From Skeletonema tropicum (lineage: Eukaryota; Bacillariophyta; Thalassiosirophyceae; Thalassiosirales; Thalassiosiraceae), in assembly GCA_037178625.1 (NCBI GenBank), contig CM074138.1, positions 1,364,001 to 1,428,000 of the forward strand: a stretch of 64,000 nucleotides of DNA. Reading direction: 5' to 3'. Position numbers and translations under genes: made by a program. Of this stretch, positions 37,040-49,400 are shown piece after piece. The notes under the pieces are model-generated. The model ran no database searches and had not been told where the DNA came from. It saw only the letters and a list, made by a program, of their open reading frames with translations. Each line of letters begins with the position of its first letter. Position 1 is the stretch's first letter.

Positions 37040-40000
37040 TTAGATGGAAGTCCCCAAAACACCTTCACTGTCATCATCTTCCGCAGCATTATCTAGCCCA
37101 CTATCTCTATTATGCGTAGATTGTTCTGCAGTTGAGGAGGCTCGCTTTCCAGAAGAGGAGACTGCAGTGTCGTACGCATTTTGTGAAGATTCACTTTGAA
37201 TTAGGGAGGTTCTGCTTTCTACCCTTGCTCGAATGTCTGCAACACTCCCTCTATGACTATTGAGACTACTTCTACTATAAGTTGTCGATCGTCTTGCCGT
37301 TGATTCAATCACTTCATTGCTTGTCCTTCGGTGTGCCGCAATACATCTATTGACAAGAAAACAAGACGAATGGAAGCATGTGCGTCAGTAACTTCCAACT
37401 CATTTACAACTTTGTTAGTGACCATTGCAAAATTTCAAAAGTCCACTTACTTCGGAATGAAAATGAGAAGAGTGGTACCGAATGACATGAGGAAGAGGAT
37501 GAATGAGAGAACAATGTATTGAGCATCTGTATTCTCCTGTGCGATGACAAGGATTGGTACACCAAGCACCAACAGCTGCAGAAGAAAGAACACCGACGCT
37601 GTGATCTAAAGGAGGAGACATGCATGTGACACAAATGAGGAAGGTGGTGAATAAAAGAAGACATAGCTTGTCCTGGTATCAACAGAAGAGAGAAACTTAC
37701 ATATTTTGATTCACTGAACTCAATTGGCATGCTTCGAGTCTTGTAGCACAATACCTTCGCAATCAAAATCAAATGATGTTGTGATTGAGTAAACTTGAAA
37801 GATATCAGAAAAACATAACAGGCGAACACAACTTACCAGTGCATATACCAAACAAAAAGCCATAAAGATTGCACAGGTACCTGCAAATGCACCAAAGTGA
37901 TCTGATGCACAATGCCCGACAGATTCTGTGGGGTACTCCGTGAATGGGTCAGAATCGGTGACGACTCGTACCCATACTAGTGGGCTCACCAACTGCCATG
38001 TGATCAAGATTACCAACATGACTGCTAGTAGACAAACGATGGTCATGGCAACCTTTCCTCGAGGCACATGGGCTCTTCTGAAACGTTGTGCTTTCGTCAT
38101 GATCTCTTCAATGCGGCGCATCTTGGCCAGCAATGCAGAGTATACGAGGACGAATCCGATGCAAATAAGCCACGGCACAGCCATGCAAGCAGCATCCTGA
38201 AAGCGAAAGTGCGACGTGTCAGACTATTAGATCCCACTGGATTGAACACCCGAAGAGAGTGAATATGAAAGACGACACAAGTACTTACAACTCGATGAAT
38301 ATCTTCATTCAAAGCGTCGCCTTCCTCCAATGTCAGGGCGTCTCGCTCATATCTGTACTCGCCCTGGATTGACAATGGCAGTATCTGGGTGAATGACAAC
38401 ACGAAGATGAGACCTCCACACTGATAATATGAAACTTTTACTGTAATCAATGAAGTATGAGATCAAACTCACCGCAGATGTAGTCATTAAGCAACCAATT
38501 GCAACTAGAGCCAAAAACTCTGGCTGACCGGCTTGAACCACGACATGCTTTCTCTTTACTCCCATCCAAGCTGTGATGATTGGGTTATCACCTACAAGTA
38601 AGCTAGCATCGAGCCGTAGCAAATACAAATACCAAAACATCAATTACTCACCTATTGCCGACACAGAGGCAAGAGCCTGGATAACAAAGAATACGATCCC
38701 AAGGGCGATGAGCCCATCACTCACGTAGTTGTAGTTCTCTGCTGGGAACTCCGGGCAGACTGGAAATTCAGGAATGCTAGCCCTGCAAACAGCGTCGGCT
38801 GCATTTGGAGGTGAAAAGATGAATGAAGGCCCGGATTCAATAGCGTGATCCAAGAAGAATTGTTTTGTTTGTGCGGCATGAGTGAGGATTGGAATGGGCA
38901 GATACCCTTGAAGGTATGCTTGCTGATCAATCCCAAAGAGAAGATCTCCACGTTCGAGAGCTTCATACAATGGTTCGCTTGTATCGAACGATGCCATGAC
39001 GAAGCTACTATGCCGCTTCTTCAACTCCATTGCATCTGGAATCTGCGCGGATCCAGTGAGGAGAAGCGCCTGTTCTGACCAGTCTCCTGACAACCCCACA
39101 GCAGATTCCACGGTAGTCCTATACTGAACAATGTTATCATCTGGAACATCAATTTCACCTCCATACTCGATCCCTAAATCAAGCAAGGCTTTCTCGAATC
39201 CACTGCAGCGGTCTACGAGGACTGGGAGGTCGGGATCGTGATTTAAACAAAATGCTCTGGTAAAAGAAGCTGAACCAGCCATTCGAATACCAGCCTGGTA
39301 GCCTGCGTTGTACTCGACCATACCAACGTGATGAATCAAGCCCATCTCTGTCGATTTGTCGAAACCAGCATTGATTGACATGACTGGCACATTCAACTCC
39401 AAACAACTACGCACAGCATCAGCAACAATGTCATCTGGGATTGACACAAAGAGACCGTCCACTTCTCCAGCCTGGCAAAGACTGAGGATTTTGGCGCTCA
39501 TTCTTCTGTATAAGATTTCGCCGCTCTCCTGCGGTTCAAAGCGAATGAAGTCCAACGTGACACCCATATCATCAGCACTTTGTGCAGCTGCTTCGAACAC
39601 TGTGTCCCAAAAAGTATCAGTTGTGATACCATGAACTACACCGCCGATGACAATCTTCTTTCTATCAGTACACTGACAGCCACTTGGCAGTCCGTCAAGG
39701 CCATTGGTATTAGGGCAGACTGGGAAGGCCTCATCGGTACACATGCGTAGTGTGTCTGAAATTGCATTTGCTTTTGTGAAAAAAGCTGGACCAGAGAGGT
39801 ATACTCCATCAGGCGGTGGGGATAGGACGAGCCCTGTTGAGACATAGAGTGCAGCAAAATGGACAGGAGACCAACCTTGCATGTGGTTATGCTGATCAAT
39901 GATAAATTCCAACTTTTGTTCGAACATTAAGTCAAAATTTGGAGTAGAGGCATCAAATGTGCCGATCTTGGTAGGTATGTCTTGTAAATTGCATCCATTC

Positions 40001-40800
40001 GCTTCTACAGCCTCGACTACTTGAGGTGCGACTCTGCCTGCGCCAACTAGAATCATTTGGTACTTGCAACCTGTCATCTTTTCCTTAAGTCCTAGCTCAG
40101 TCGAAGTTTTTGTTGATACATCCACCTCAAACCACTCCACATCGGTTGATGTGCCTGTGTGATTACTCATTGTGAAAAGCGTGTCACGAAAGCCATCATG
40201 CCTCTGTTGATACGCAGAGTTTTTCTCCCCCAATATTGAGATGAAGAGGGCATTGGAATATGTGTCAGTCAGGAGGTGTCGTGTAGCATTTGTTGTATTT
40301 TTGGAATCGTCTTCAACAATTGTTTCAATTTGCTGCACATCGTCTGCACCTAGAGTGAAATATTGAGCTGCCTTTTCTCCTCCCAACCGCTCATTCATGG
40401 CAGTGAAAAACAATACTGATCCCTCTTCAGCCATGCCTCCCCTGCCTGATACCTCCTCAAAGCCAGAATTCAACCCAAACACTGGCATGCCCCGCTCAGA
40501 AGCATAACGAACAGCATTTGCAACAACCGGAGAGGGTATGGTCACAATCAATGCATCGTATCCTGACGTAGCACGATCTGATGCGGCTCTGATTTCAGAA
40601 GCCATACGCTCCTCATTATATCCTCCCGGTGGATACAGCTCCAACTCAAGATTGACCCTCATATCCAACGCAGATTGACGTGCCGAGGCTGCCAGTTTTT
40701 GCCAAAAGCCATCATCCGAGGTGCCATGAAGGATGGCCTTGATGGTGCGTGAGGTGCGGTCGATGCACGGTTCACAGTCAAGTTGAACCGTTGCCACCAT
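37040..40800 (-). CDS. Class C GPCR-like receptor with two tandem periplasmic-binding-protein domains
   Basis: Seven exons (40800-38652, 38591-38473, 38420-38289, 38196-37837, 37754-37701, 37605-37451, 37346-37040) encode 1,091 residues; all junctions are GT-AG and phase-consistent. Residues about 15-345 and 380-675 are two type-1 sugar-binding-protein (ribose/AI-2-like) domains (KAILHGTSDDGFWQKLA and KIVIGGVVHGITTDTFWD at the same place in each). Seven hydrophobic helices follow from about 693. Class C/GABA-B features: QPEFLALVAIGCLMTT, AACMAVPWLICIGFVLVYSA, LLAKMRRIEEI, CYKTRSMPIEFSESKY, LGVPILVIAQENTDAQY and TTLLIFIPK. The tail is Ser-rich and hydrophilic. It should sense an extracellular small ligand. 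No signal peptide is seen at the first ATG, and the frame is open upstream, so a 5' exon may be missing. Confidence 0.9.
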
Positions 40801-42132
40801 CTTGCAAATTATTGACGAACTACAAACCAAACAATACGATACGAAATAATGAAAGATCCATCCAGATCATTATTTTACCTTCATTTTACCATTTTGGGAC
40901 AAGTGAGAATGCGTGCAACCTCCTCAAACTTTATAAGTTTGTGGACATTTTACCAACTGCCACAACGAAAATGAGTGGTGTACTCTGGTTAGCGGTTTTC
41001 AATTGGGTAATCATTGTTTTGCAAAATCTCATTGGGGCCTTTTGTGATCTTGCATACTCAACAGATCACAGTGTTGCTTTGCTTTGTACCATCGGAATTG
41101 GTACTACATACCAAGAGTCACGCTTGTGTCCCTAGAAAAGTCTGAACGGTTCCAAATGAGGTTCTGCAAACGTCTTATTTACTGTTTTTACTGTCTTCAC
41201 GGTTCTTGATTTTTGCGAAGTCGGTCAGCGATGCGCGCGCGCCAAGGGTAAATAAATAGGGTATGTCACAGAAAGTGTGACGCTTACCGTCTCGTGGTCA
41301 AACTCAAACTGTGACACGAGGCCATTTTTACGTATTCCTACGTTGTACCTAGTACTGTCCAGCGTTGTCCAGAAAGCACACACAATATTACCTAAGTAAT
41401 AGTGTCGTTACGACTTTTGGTTCCCTATGATGGAGTCTCGCTTGCCTCGTTGTTTCCCGTCATTGAAAGCTCGAACTGATCATTCACCGCTCAAGGCAAC
41501 GGCAACCATGGTCGACGTTGCCGCCGCTGAAATAGACCAAGTTATTAGCCGTAATATGTGACGATTGGTGGCTGAACGTTACTATGGATTATTATGTTGA
41601 TGTTGTCGTGCTTGGATCCAGCAGAAACGCTCCTTGGGACGTTCAATAAGCACTGTTCATTGGCCGGCGCTCGCCGGACGTGACCGCCTAATATTGCCTC
41701 CATGCTGCCTTCCCTCGGCGGATTTGGCTGCGGCCAGGGCTTCAACACCAACATAATAATCCATAGTAACTATCAGCCACCTCTCGGTCGATTTTACGGG
41801 TATTAACTTGGTCTGTTTCAACGGCGGCAACGGTGACATGGTTGCCGTGCCTTCTGAGCGGCTTGGTTGGTGCTGTTCATCATGATGTTCGGACCGGCAC
41901 TGACTTTCGCATCTGAGTTTGACCACGAGACGGTAAATCCGAATTTAGTTCTCCTATACCGCCTCGGAGGCCGACACCAAGCATAGCAACCTCCTCTACA
42001 GTGTCCTCGCCGACTCCCCCTGGCTTGGATTCACTCAAATCGGTCACTAGGGTGTCCGAAACAAGCAAAAAGAAAATTCAGGGTATCTTAAGGAACAGAC
42101 TCGAAACTTAAGGAACAGACTAGTTTTAGACT
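40801..42132. other. Intergenic region (1,332 bp) with an inverted-repeat element
   Basis: This is the upstream flank of the GPCR-like gene. It holds the element at 41284-41936 and, near 42087-42122, a doubled CTTAAGGAACAGACT. A 54-codon plus-strand frame at 40971-41135 is hydrophobic but unsupported. Confidence 0.5.
41284..41936 (-). mobile_element. MITE-like foldback element, copy 2
   Basis: The outer inverted repeats begin TTACCGTCTCGTGGTCAAAC and are 23 bp, perfect (41284-41306 and 41914-41936). The inversion extends inward imperfectly (AATAGACCAAGTTATTAGCC against the arm around 41800). The core at about 41590-41755, read on the minus strand, is clearly homologous to the core of the element at 13136-13585, although the outermost ends differ between the two. 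No target-site duplication was identified and no transposase is present. Confidence 0.72.
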
Positions 42133-42941
42133 GGTAGTATGTACGTTCTACGATGATTTGAATTCCTACGTAGGCCTTAGAACCCGTGGGTCCTGAGTGG
42201 GAAACGGGGTTTGTCCCACTCAGATCCCTGATCTCTCCCACATCGTTCCCAGGCCAAAAAATAACACTCACTGTCCCAGTCTGGTCCCAAGGGAGTCTCC
42301 CACAATTGGGACAAAACTCGGAATCAATCGCAGTTCAAACCAAAAATCGCGCGATGCGCGCTCCCCGGAGTACATAAACAAATATGGTACAAGTATATTT
42401 GAAGGGAGAGCCCGCAAACCCATTTATTTTATAGTCAGAATAGGAGCTTTATCTTCGCTAGTACAAGTAAGCTGGTACCTATGGCTTTCAATATACCAAT
42501 ATCTACAGTCATCACAGACATACTTATGTATTCGCCTCTCGCTCGCTCAAAATTCAAAATACACAACGTGTACCATAACCACTAGCCTCGCTGACGCTCG
42601 TCTAGCCGCTGCGCGGGTTTTCTAAATAAGAGAGGAGGCACCGGCTATCTACTACGATATTGATTGTGTCTACTTATATACATAGCAGTATTCAAATAGT
42701 ACGTTATGTAACACTTTAATAATTATGTAATAAAGGTTGTACATTGCCTTCTACGAATGCTGTGTAGTGATTACTGAGACACGGTTGGGAGAATATTGAT
42801 TTATGTGAGAGGGATTATCTATGAAGAGGTTTAATGTGAACGTGTGGAAACGATTGAAGACAGGTAGGAAGAAATTAGAGCGAGATGTAAATCATTTGGT
42901 GAAATAATATTCTACAGGACTGTTAGTATGATTTGGCAGAG

Positions 42942-43274
42942 TTAGTACCCACTCTCGGATTCCTTCTTAATGTTGGTGAAAGTGGTGATGTAATTGACGT
43001 TAGAAGTGAGAGCCTTGTTGTACAATGTAAGAGTATCATGTTCATTTCTGATATTGTTGAGGGTTTCAAGATCGACCCCAGAACTCTGTGCTAAGTTACA
43101 CACAATATCAAATTTTGTTTTCCAGTTAGTCAAGGAGCAATTGACCTGTTCGATCGTGGTCTTTGCATCATCCAAATCCTCCTGTACGTTGTTGAGGATG
43201 TTGGAGACATGGATGAGGTGTGTTTGGAGATGAAGGTTGATCTCGGCAGAGGATAGGGTGGTATCACATTGCAC
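42942..43274 (-). other. Conserved open stretch, coiled-coil-like, copy A (uncertain gene)
   Basis: About 110 codons with helical, heptad-like content (VQEDLDDAKTTIEQVNCSL; LETLNNIRNEHDTLTLYN). No ATG occurs in the frame; it opens after a stop just upstream. It is identical at protein level in the second copy (59387-59719), but the duplication is too recent for that to show selection. It may be an exon or a remnant of an element. Confidence 0.25.
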
Positions 43275-44119
43275 CTCCCCTTGAGAGTAGATACCAAATC
43301 AAGCCAATCAAAGAAAGAGTCGATCGAAAATGCCCGTGAAGGCCAAAGGACACGCCAAAGGGCCCGGACAGAACGACCGAACGACTTAGCTCCTCTCATT
43401 ATTTAGATCATGTCGAGAACACCACCTACCTACTCCACACTGCCCTACGAGTGATTCTATGGCCTTAACTCATCGCACAGAATGTGGTCAGCGTTTCCAG
43501 GCCGCTGCCGGTAGGTTTAGATGACCATAACTCCTCTTTGGAACCACGAGTTATTAGGCACCGACCGCATCGACAAGACGGGCCGAATCTGCACCAAAAT
43601 CCTGATGGAGAATGCAGTTATTTAAATGAACTTGAATGGACAGTGATAAAATTCGCACCAGTCCCTTTGTATGAGTCACTGGCGCCAGCTGAATCCTTGT
43701 TTGGAGTTCACATAAAGGAGGGGGGGCGTTATTCAAGTACATGATGCAAAAATATGAAACACCAACTCGCACATATCTCTTCAGTCATAATTATTGCACT
43801 ATGTCGAAGCCGAGGGCACTCCTACTTAGAATAACCATATCCATCGATATAATTAACAACCACTATGAACGCCCAGTATGAATGGCCGCGCGGAAATACG
43901 TTACAAAAACTTTGCCATCGGCTCGTTCTACCGCTCCCAAGATATGACAACAATGCAACGTATTAAAAGTGCAGTTTGTTTTCAGAGAGATGAAGTTATT
44001 CACATCATCAAATTGCGCGAAAACAATGGCATAAATTGTCTGAGGATGGGATGAGGTTGTGTGTTTGGGGTCTCTTCGCTACTGCAGACGCAACATCAAA
44101 CACAAAGTTCAAACTTCGT

Positions 44120-44800
44120 CAAATCAGACCTGATCGTCAGGATGCAATAGTGTTTGATAATTGCGCAATATGCATGTGTGATTCAATAAGTTGAATTCAC
44201 ACTTCTTCCATATATCAATGTGGATGACATATCAATTCAGACCTAACAAATATCCTACAAAGTCCGCACAACCACTTTACTAATCAATTTTGGCCTATTT
44301 TAATGCCCTCGTAGGGACACATTTAGTGTTTGTATTGTGCAATTCATACGTGATTTTACAAATTGAAGTCACCAAACCTCTTCTATGCATCCATGTGGAC
44401 GACATATCAACTCCAACCTCGAGTATGTCATTTGTAGTTCGTATGACACAGCGTTGCTCAGTCACCGCCAAATCAAAAAATGCCTCATCAGGACACATTC
44501 AGTGCTTGTATTGTGAGATATATCAGTGATGTAAGAGGTTTTAATAATCAGGCCTCTTCTGTGCATCCATGTGGACGACATATCAACTCTAACCTCGGGC
44601 ATGTCATCTATAGCTCGTATATCAGTACGATACTCAATCTTTGTAAAGCCGAATGGCCTCTTCATAACACATATTTTGACTATATTGTGTGATGTAATTG
44701 TGCTTGTGAACGTTTTCGTCATCAAACCTCTTCTTTGCATGTATGTAGACAACATACCAACCCTAACCTCGGATATACCATCTATATTGTACACAGCAGC
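44120..44800. repeat. Degenerate ~176-bp tandem array, copy A
   Basis: About four diverged units anchored on CCTCTTCTRTGCATCCATGT followed by GGACGACATATCAAC. Anchors lie near 44201, 44377, 44553 and 44727, giving periods of 174-176 bp. Confidence 0.75.
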
Positions 44801-44853
44801 CTATATTGGACAACGTGTTCGCTCCGTATTTTGCCACCACATACCACCTAAAA

Positions 44854-46089
44854 GTGTGTACCGACGTGAATATGAGCCTGAGCCGCTGCTAGAGGTTCAT
44901 TCTAGTTAATAACGATAGTATACAAGGCAATATATACGGCTCGCGCAATCTGCACTTGTAGCGGCGATGCTACAGCTTCGTATGCGATCTGATGAAGGCC
45001 CATTGAGCGTAGAGCTCGCCGTATTTCGACACATTTAAGTGTGCATCGACGTGAATATGAGCCTGAGCCGCTGCTAGTGGTTCATTCTAGTTGGTAATGA
45101 TAGTATGCAAGGTGATATACACGGCTCATGTAAACTTCATTTGTAGCGGCGATGCTACAGCTTCGTATGCGACCTGATGAAGGCCCATTGAGCGTAGAAC
45201 TCGCCGTATTTCGACACATTTAAGTGTGCATCGACGTGAATATGAGCCTGAGCCGCTGCTAGTGGTTCATTCTAGTTGGTAATGATAGTATGCAAGGTGA
45301 TATATACGGCTTACGTAAACTTCATTTGTAGCGGCGATGCTACAGCTTCGTATGCGACCTGATGAAGGCCCATTGAGCGTAGAGCTCGCCGTATTTCGAC
45401 ACATTTAAGTGTGTATCAACGTGAATATGAGCCTGAGCCGCTGCTAGTGGTTCATTCTAGTTGGTAATGATAGTATACAAGGTAATATATACGGCTCATG
45501 GTAACTTCATTCGTAGCGGCGATGCTGCAGCTTCGTATGCGATCTGACGAAGGCCCATTGAGCGTAGAACTCGCCGTATTTCGACACATTTAAGTGTGCA
45601 TCGACGTGAATATGAGCCTGAGCCGCTGCTAGTGGTTCATTCTAGTTGGTAACGATAGTATAGAAGGAAATGATGTCGGCTCACGCAATCTGCACTTGTA
45701 GCGGCGATGCTACAGCTTCGTATGCGACCTGATGAAGGCCCATTGAGCGTAGAGCTACCTGTATTTCGACACATTTGTGTGTGCATCGACGTGAATATGA
45801 GCCTGAGGAGCAGCTAGTGGTTGATTCTAGTTGGTAACGATAGTATGCAAGGTAATGTACACGGCTTATGTAAACTTCATTCGTAGCGGCGATGCCACAG
45901 CTTCGTATGCGACCTGATGAAGGCCCATTGAGCGTAGAACTCGCCGTATTTCGACACATTTAAGTGTGCATCGACGTGAATATGAGCCTGAGCCGCTGCT
46001 AGTGGTTCATTCTAGTTGGTAATGATAGTATGCAAGGTGATATACACGGCTTACGTAAACTTCATTTGTAGCGGCGATGCTACAGCTAT
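44854..46089. repeat. 185-bp tandem array, about 6.7 units, copy A
   Basis: GTAGCGGCGATGC recurs at 44958, 45143, 45328, 45513, 45698, 45883 and 46068, exactly 185 bp each time. Units are highly similar. Each unit contains TGTAGC-GGCGAT-GCTACA and ACAC-ATTTAA-GTGT stem-loops. No protein frame runs through the array. Confidence 0.95.
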
Positions 46090-46430
46090 CTCAGACGAAG
46101 AATACTCTCTCTAGAGCACTAAAGAAGTACCTTGTTAGAGCATTGCCGGGATAACAATGGCATTCGTAGAAGTGTGTTGGTGTCATAATTGACGTGTTTC
46201 ATTTAATTATTGAATTAACGCTAAACTTATCTTACAAACGATTTTCTCTGTTTACTCTGCGCTATTCTCTCTAATTTTCCTTTCTAATTCTAACTTTTCT
46301 AAAACCTATGTGCCTTCAAGCAATCAGATTACTGATCCTCGAGCAAACTATGGATCTAGTTTCTAATCTGCCATGACAAATAAAACAAGATCGGCATAGA
46401 TGTCTACAAAATTCCTAAGTGACAATCCTC
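46090..46430. other. 3' flank of the DUF1800/DUF1501 gene
   Basis: AT-rich sequence between the 185-bp array and the stop codon at 46431. It presumably holds the 3' UTR. No other feature seen. Confidence 0.45.
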
Positions 46431-49400
46431 TCATTGACGATAGGAGGATTGTTGATCGAAGAGAACTCCAACCAGCTCAACTTCACCAAGTTGGAGGTAG
46501 TAATTGGGGTGCCTTGTGGCAGTGAAGACAAGACGGTACTCCAAGAAATGTTGGCTGTTATTTGGGAATGACACTTCCGTGTATTGGAGTGCACTGTCTC
46601 CATTTTCATAGGAGGAATTGACAGCAATGTATTGCGCGTTGCGGCCGAGCCACGTGTCAAACCATGGCAAGTTGCCACTACCAATGTCCACCCAAGCACT
46701 ACTTGAATCGACGCGACCTTGTAACTTGTAAGAAACGCCATCACAATTAGGACAGTTGTTGTGCGTGTAAATGCGAAGAGACTGTGCAAGGCTTAAAGAA
46801 CCATGGCCAGGTGAAACGACAATTCCATATTCGGTTGCACCAGCTTCCTTGAAGCACATGAACTTGGATGTGGTGCCATCAATGGCTTTCGTTTTGGTAC
46901 TATCCTTGTCCGAAGTACAGCCAGTTGTTACAACAGTTGATGCTGCATCAAAAATGTTGTTGGTGGGAGTACCGGCAGCAACTGGTGATGATGTGGTAGG
47001 ACTTCGAGTTGGCGGCACAAAAGACGATGGACTGGGTGTAGGAGCTAACGAATCACCAATAACCATGGAGATATCATCAACAATCAAAGTGGTACCAGGT
47101 TGACCTCCACATACCATCAGGTACACACTGGTCGACCAAGCGTTGGAAGGAACTTGATACACTCCATGGAATGAGTTCCAATTCTCTGGATCCCAAACTG
47201 CGTTGTTGTGACGATCGTAGACATAGTCCCAAGTAGCATGGCGAATCACTACCATTGGACAGTCAGTTGAAGAGGAAGGATCACAAGCAACCCCTTCGCC
47301 TGTAACATCATCCACAAGCCTTGCTTTAAATTCAATATGAGCAAATGTCCCAGGAACAAGGCAGGTGAGCTCGTCGCCTACTAAGTCTTGACGTGGTCCT
47401 GAACGCCAAGAAGTCCTGGCAAAGGCCTTGACAGCATTACCAGTAACACCTGCAGTGAGTTCAACTGACGCTCCGGCCCATCCACGCCAGTCAGCCATGT
47501 CAGGTTCTTCAAAGTTGCCGTTTGATAGAAGGTTCCCATCACAGACAGGAGCAGCAATAACAGGCCTGATGGTTGGACTAGAAGTTGTAATGGGGTGTCC
47601 CGATGGACTCGGAGTGGGTGCAGGTGGGTCTCCAATAACTACAGACACATCATCAACAATCAAGGATGTTCCAGGCTGGCCACCACATATCATAACATAA
47701 ACGGACGTTGCCCAGGCGCCGGCAGGAACTTGATACACTCCATGGAATGAATTCCAATTGTTCGGGTCCCATCCAATGCTTCGATCATAGACGTAGTCCC
47801 AAGTGGCATGACGAACTGTTACCATTGGACAGTCAGTTGAAGAGGAAGGATCACAAGCAACTCCTTCTCCAGTAACATCATCCACGAGCCTGACTTTGAA
47901 TTCAAAGTGAACAAACGTCCCAGGCGTGAGGCAAGCAAGAACATCTTGCCAAAGGTCTTGACGTGGTCCTGAACGCCAAGCTGTTCGTCCATACGCCTTG
48001 ACAGCGTTCCCAGTAACGCCTGTATCGAGATCAATTGAAGCTCCACCCCATGACCGCCAGTCGGTTAAGCTATCTTCAAAGTTGGAATTCAAAAGAAGAT
48101 TGCCTTCACAGAGTGAGGATGTTGACGACAAAGACGATGAAGCAATAGTGGGTTCAAATGATGTAGGCATCATCGTAGAAGGCTCGGGCGTTGGGCTCAT
48201 TGTTAGGCCATTTGTAGGTTCAGCGGTCACAGGTGCGGATGTGACGTATTCTTCGATTACATATCCTGTCACTTCAACTTCTGAAAACTGAAGATAGGCA
48301 GAAGAAGGATCACGTGTCTCGGGGAAAGTCAACCTGTAATCTTTGAATAGAGCATCGTTATCGAAAGATACCTCTGTATATACCTTGGATGCATCACCTC
48401 CGGAAACAGATGACTCTATTGTACTGCCTCGAGCATTTCGATTAGGTAATGGATTTGCACTCTTCCATGGCAACTCACCCCCTGATATTGGAGTCCAATC
48501 GCCATTGAATCTTCCTTCGACAATGTATGAAACTGCATCGCAGTTAGGACTGTGAAGTATGAAGATGAATGGCAAGCAAGTCTGTGTGTGAGAAGAAGAG
48601 AAATACATACATTCACGATGACATACAGCATGATTGACTTACCAGTTATTGTGCGAGTAGATGCGAAGACCTTTGGCAACACTTAATCTGGATGGTTTCA
48701 CGATAATACCAGGGCTTTCAGTTCCACTCTTCAAGCATACAAACTTCTCGGTAGTTCCATCTATGGCTCTCCCCTCAACTACGTCTGACACGCTACCACA
48801 ACCAAATGCAAGCACGTTGCTATCTGTCTCAAAGATCGAATTGACATGTGCAGCACCTTCTGGAAGGGGAAGAGTCGGTGCATGAGTGGTAGGTTCTGCC
48901 GTTGTAGGGCTTGCGGTGGGGGGTTTCGATGGCTGTGGTGTAGTTGGCGTCATAGTTGATGGCACTCCAGGAATTGGTGCTGGTGTAGGCGAGGAAGTCG
49001 GCTTGGGTGTAGTTGGCTCAGGAGTAACAGGCAACGGAGTGGGCAAGCTCGTTGGTCTTAGTGTGTTTGATGTGCTGGGCGGTGGGTTCACGTTAGAGCA
49101 TCCATTACAATCACATGCTCCAACCTTAAAGAGATCTTTGTCGAAGAAGAGATCATTACACTTGTCAAAGCGTTTTCGGTTCGGTAGCGTAAAGTCCAAT
49201 TCTTCATCTTCGTATAGCCCAAGCCAATTAGCAACTCCATTCCACACCGCATCCCATGGAGTGGACGGAATTAATCTACCACGAGGAATGAAGAACTCAT
49301 TGGTAGCATCCAAGGGACGAGGGTACTTCCCTAATAGTTGTCCACCCTTAACGTCTCCACCTAACATGAAGTAGTTACCTCCCCAAGCATGATCAGTACC

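Larger units (their letters stand above)
42133..47552. repeat. Large direct repeat, copy A (part with its partner in view)
   Basis: It begins at GGTAGTATGTACGTTC (42133), and the same sequence begins at 58578. The two stay aligned to the window end, where 64000 corresponds to 47552. By eye there are only about fifteen small differences (substitutions and 1-4 base indels) in 5.4 kb. Start-to-start distance is 16,445 bp. The copied stretch spans non-coding DNA, two tandem arrays and the last exon of the DUF1800/DUF1501 gene. Confidence 0.95.

Noticed and set aside
40971..41135. 54-codon hydrophobic frame on the plus strand upstream of the GPCR-like gene
   Set aside because: Starts with ATG and looks like a membrane peptide, but it is short, isolated and in AT-rich intergenic DNA. 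Nothing else supports it.
43130..43399. 89-codon minus-strand frame with ATG upstream of the coiled-coil-like stretch
   Set aside because: It could be a 5' exon of that stretch, but no clean splice or frameshift links them and its own content is unremarkable.
45681..45959. 92-codon minus-strand frame within the 185-bp array
   Set aside because: It crosses repeat units, is not kept open through the array and has no protein-like features.
44854..46089. Regular direct repeats resembling a CRISPR array
   Set aside because: The whole 185-bp unit repeats with no variable spacers, no cas genes are present and the genome is eukaryotic. It is a tandem satellite.
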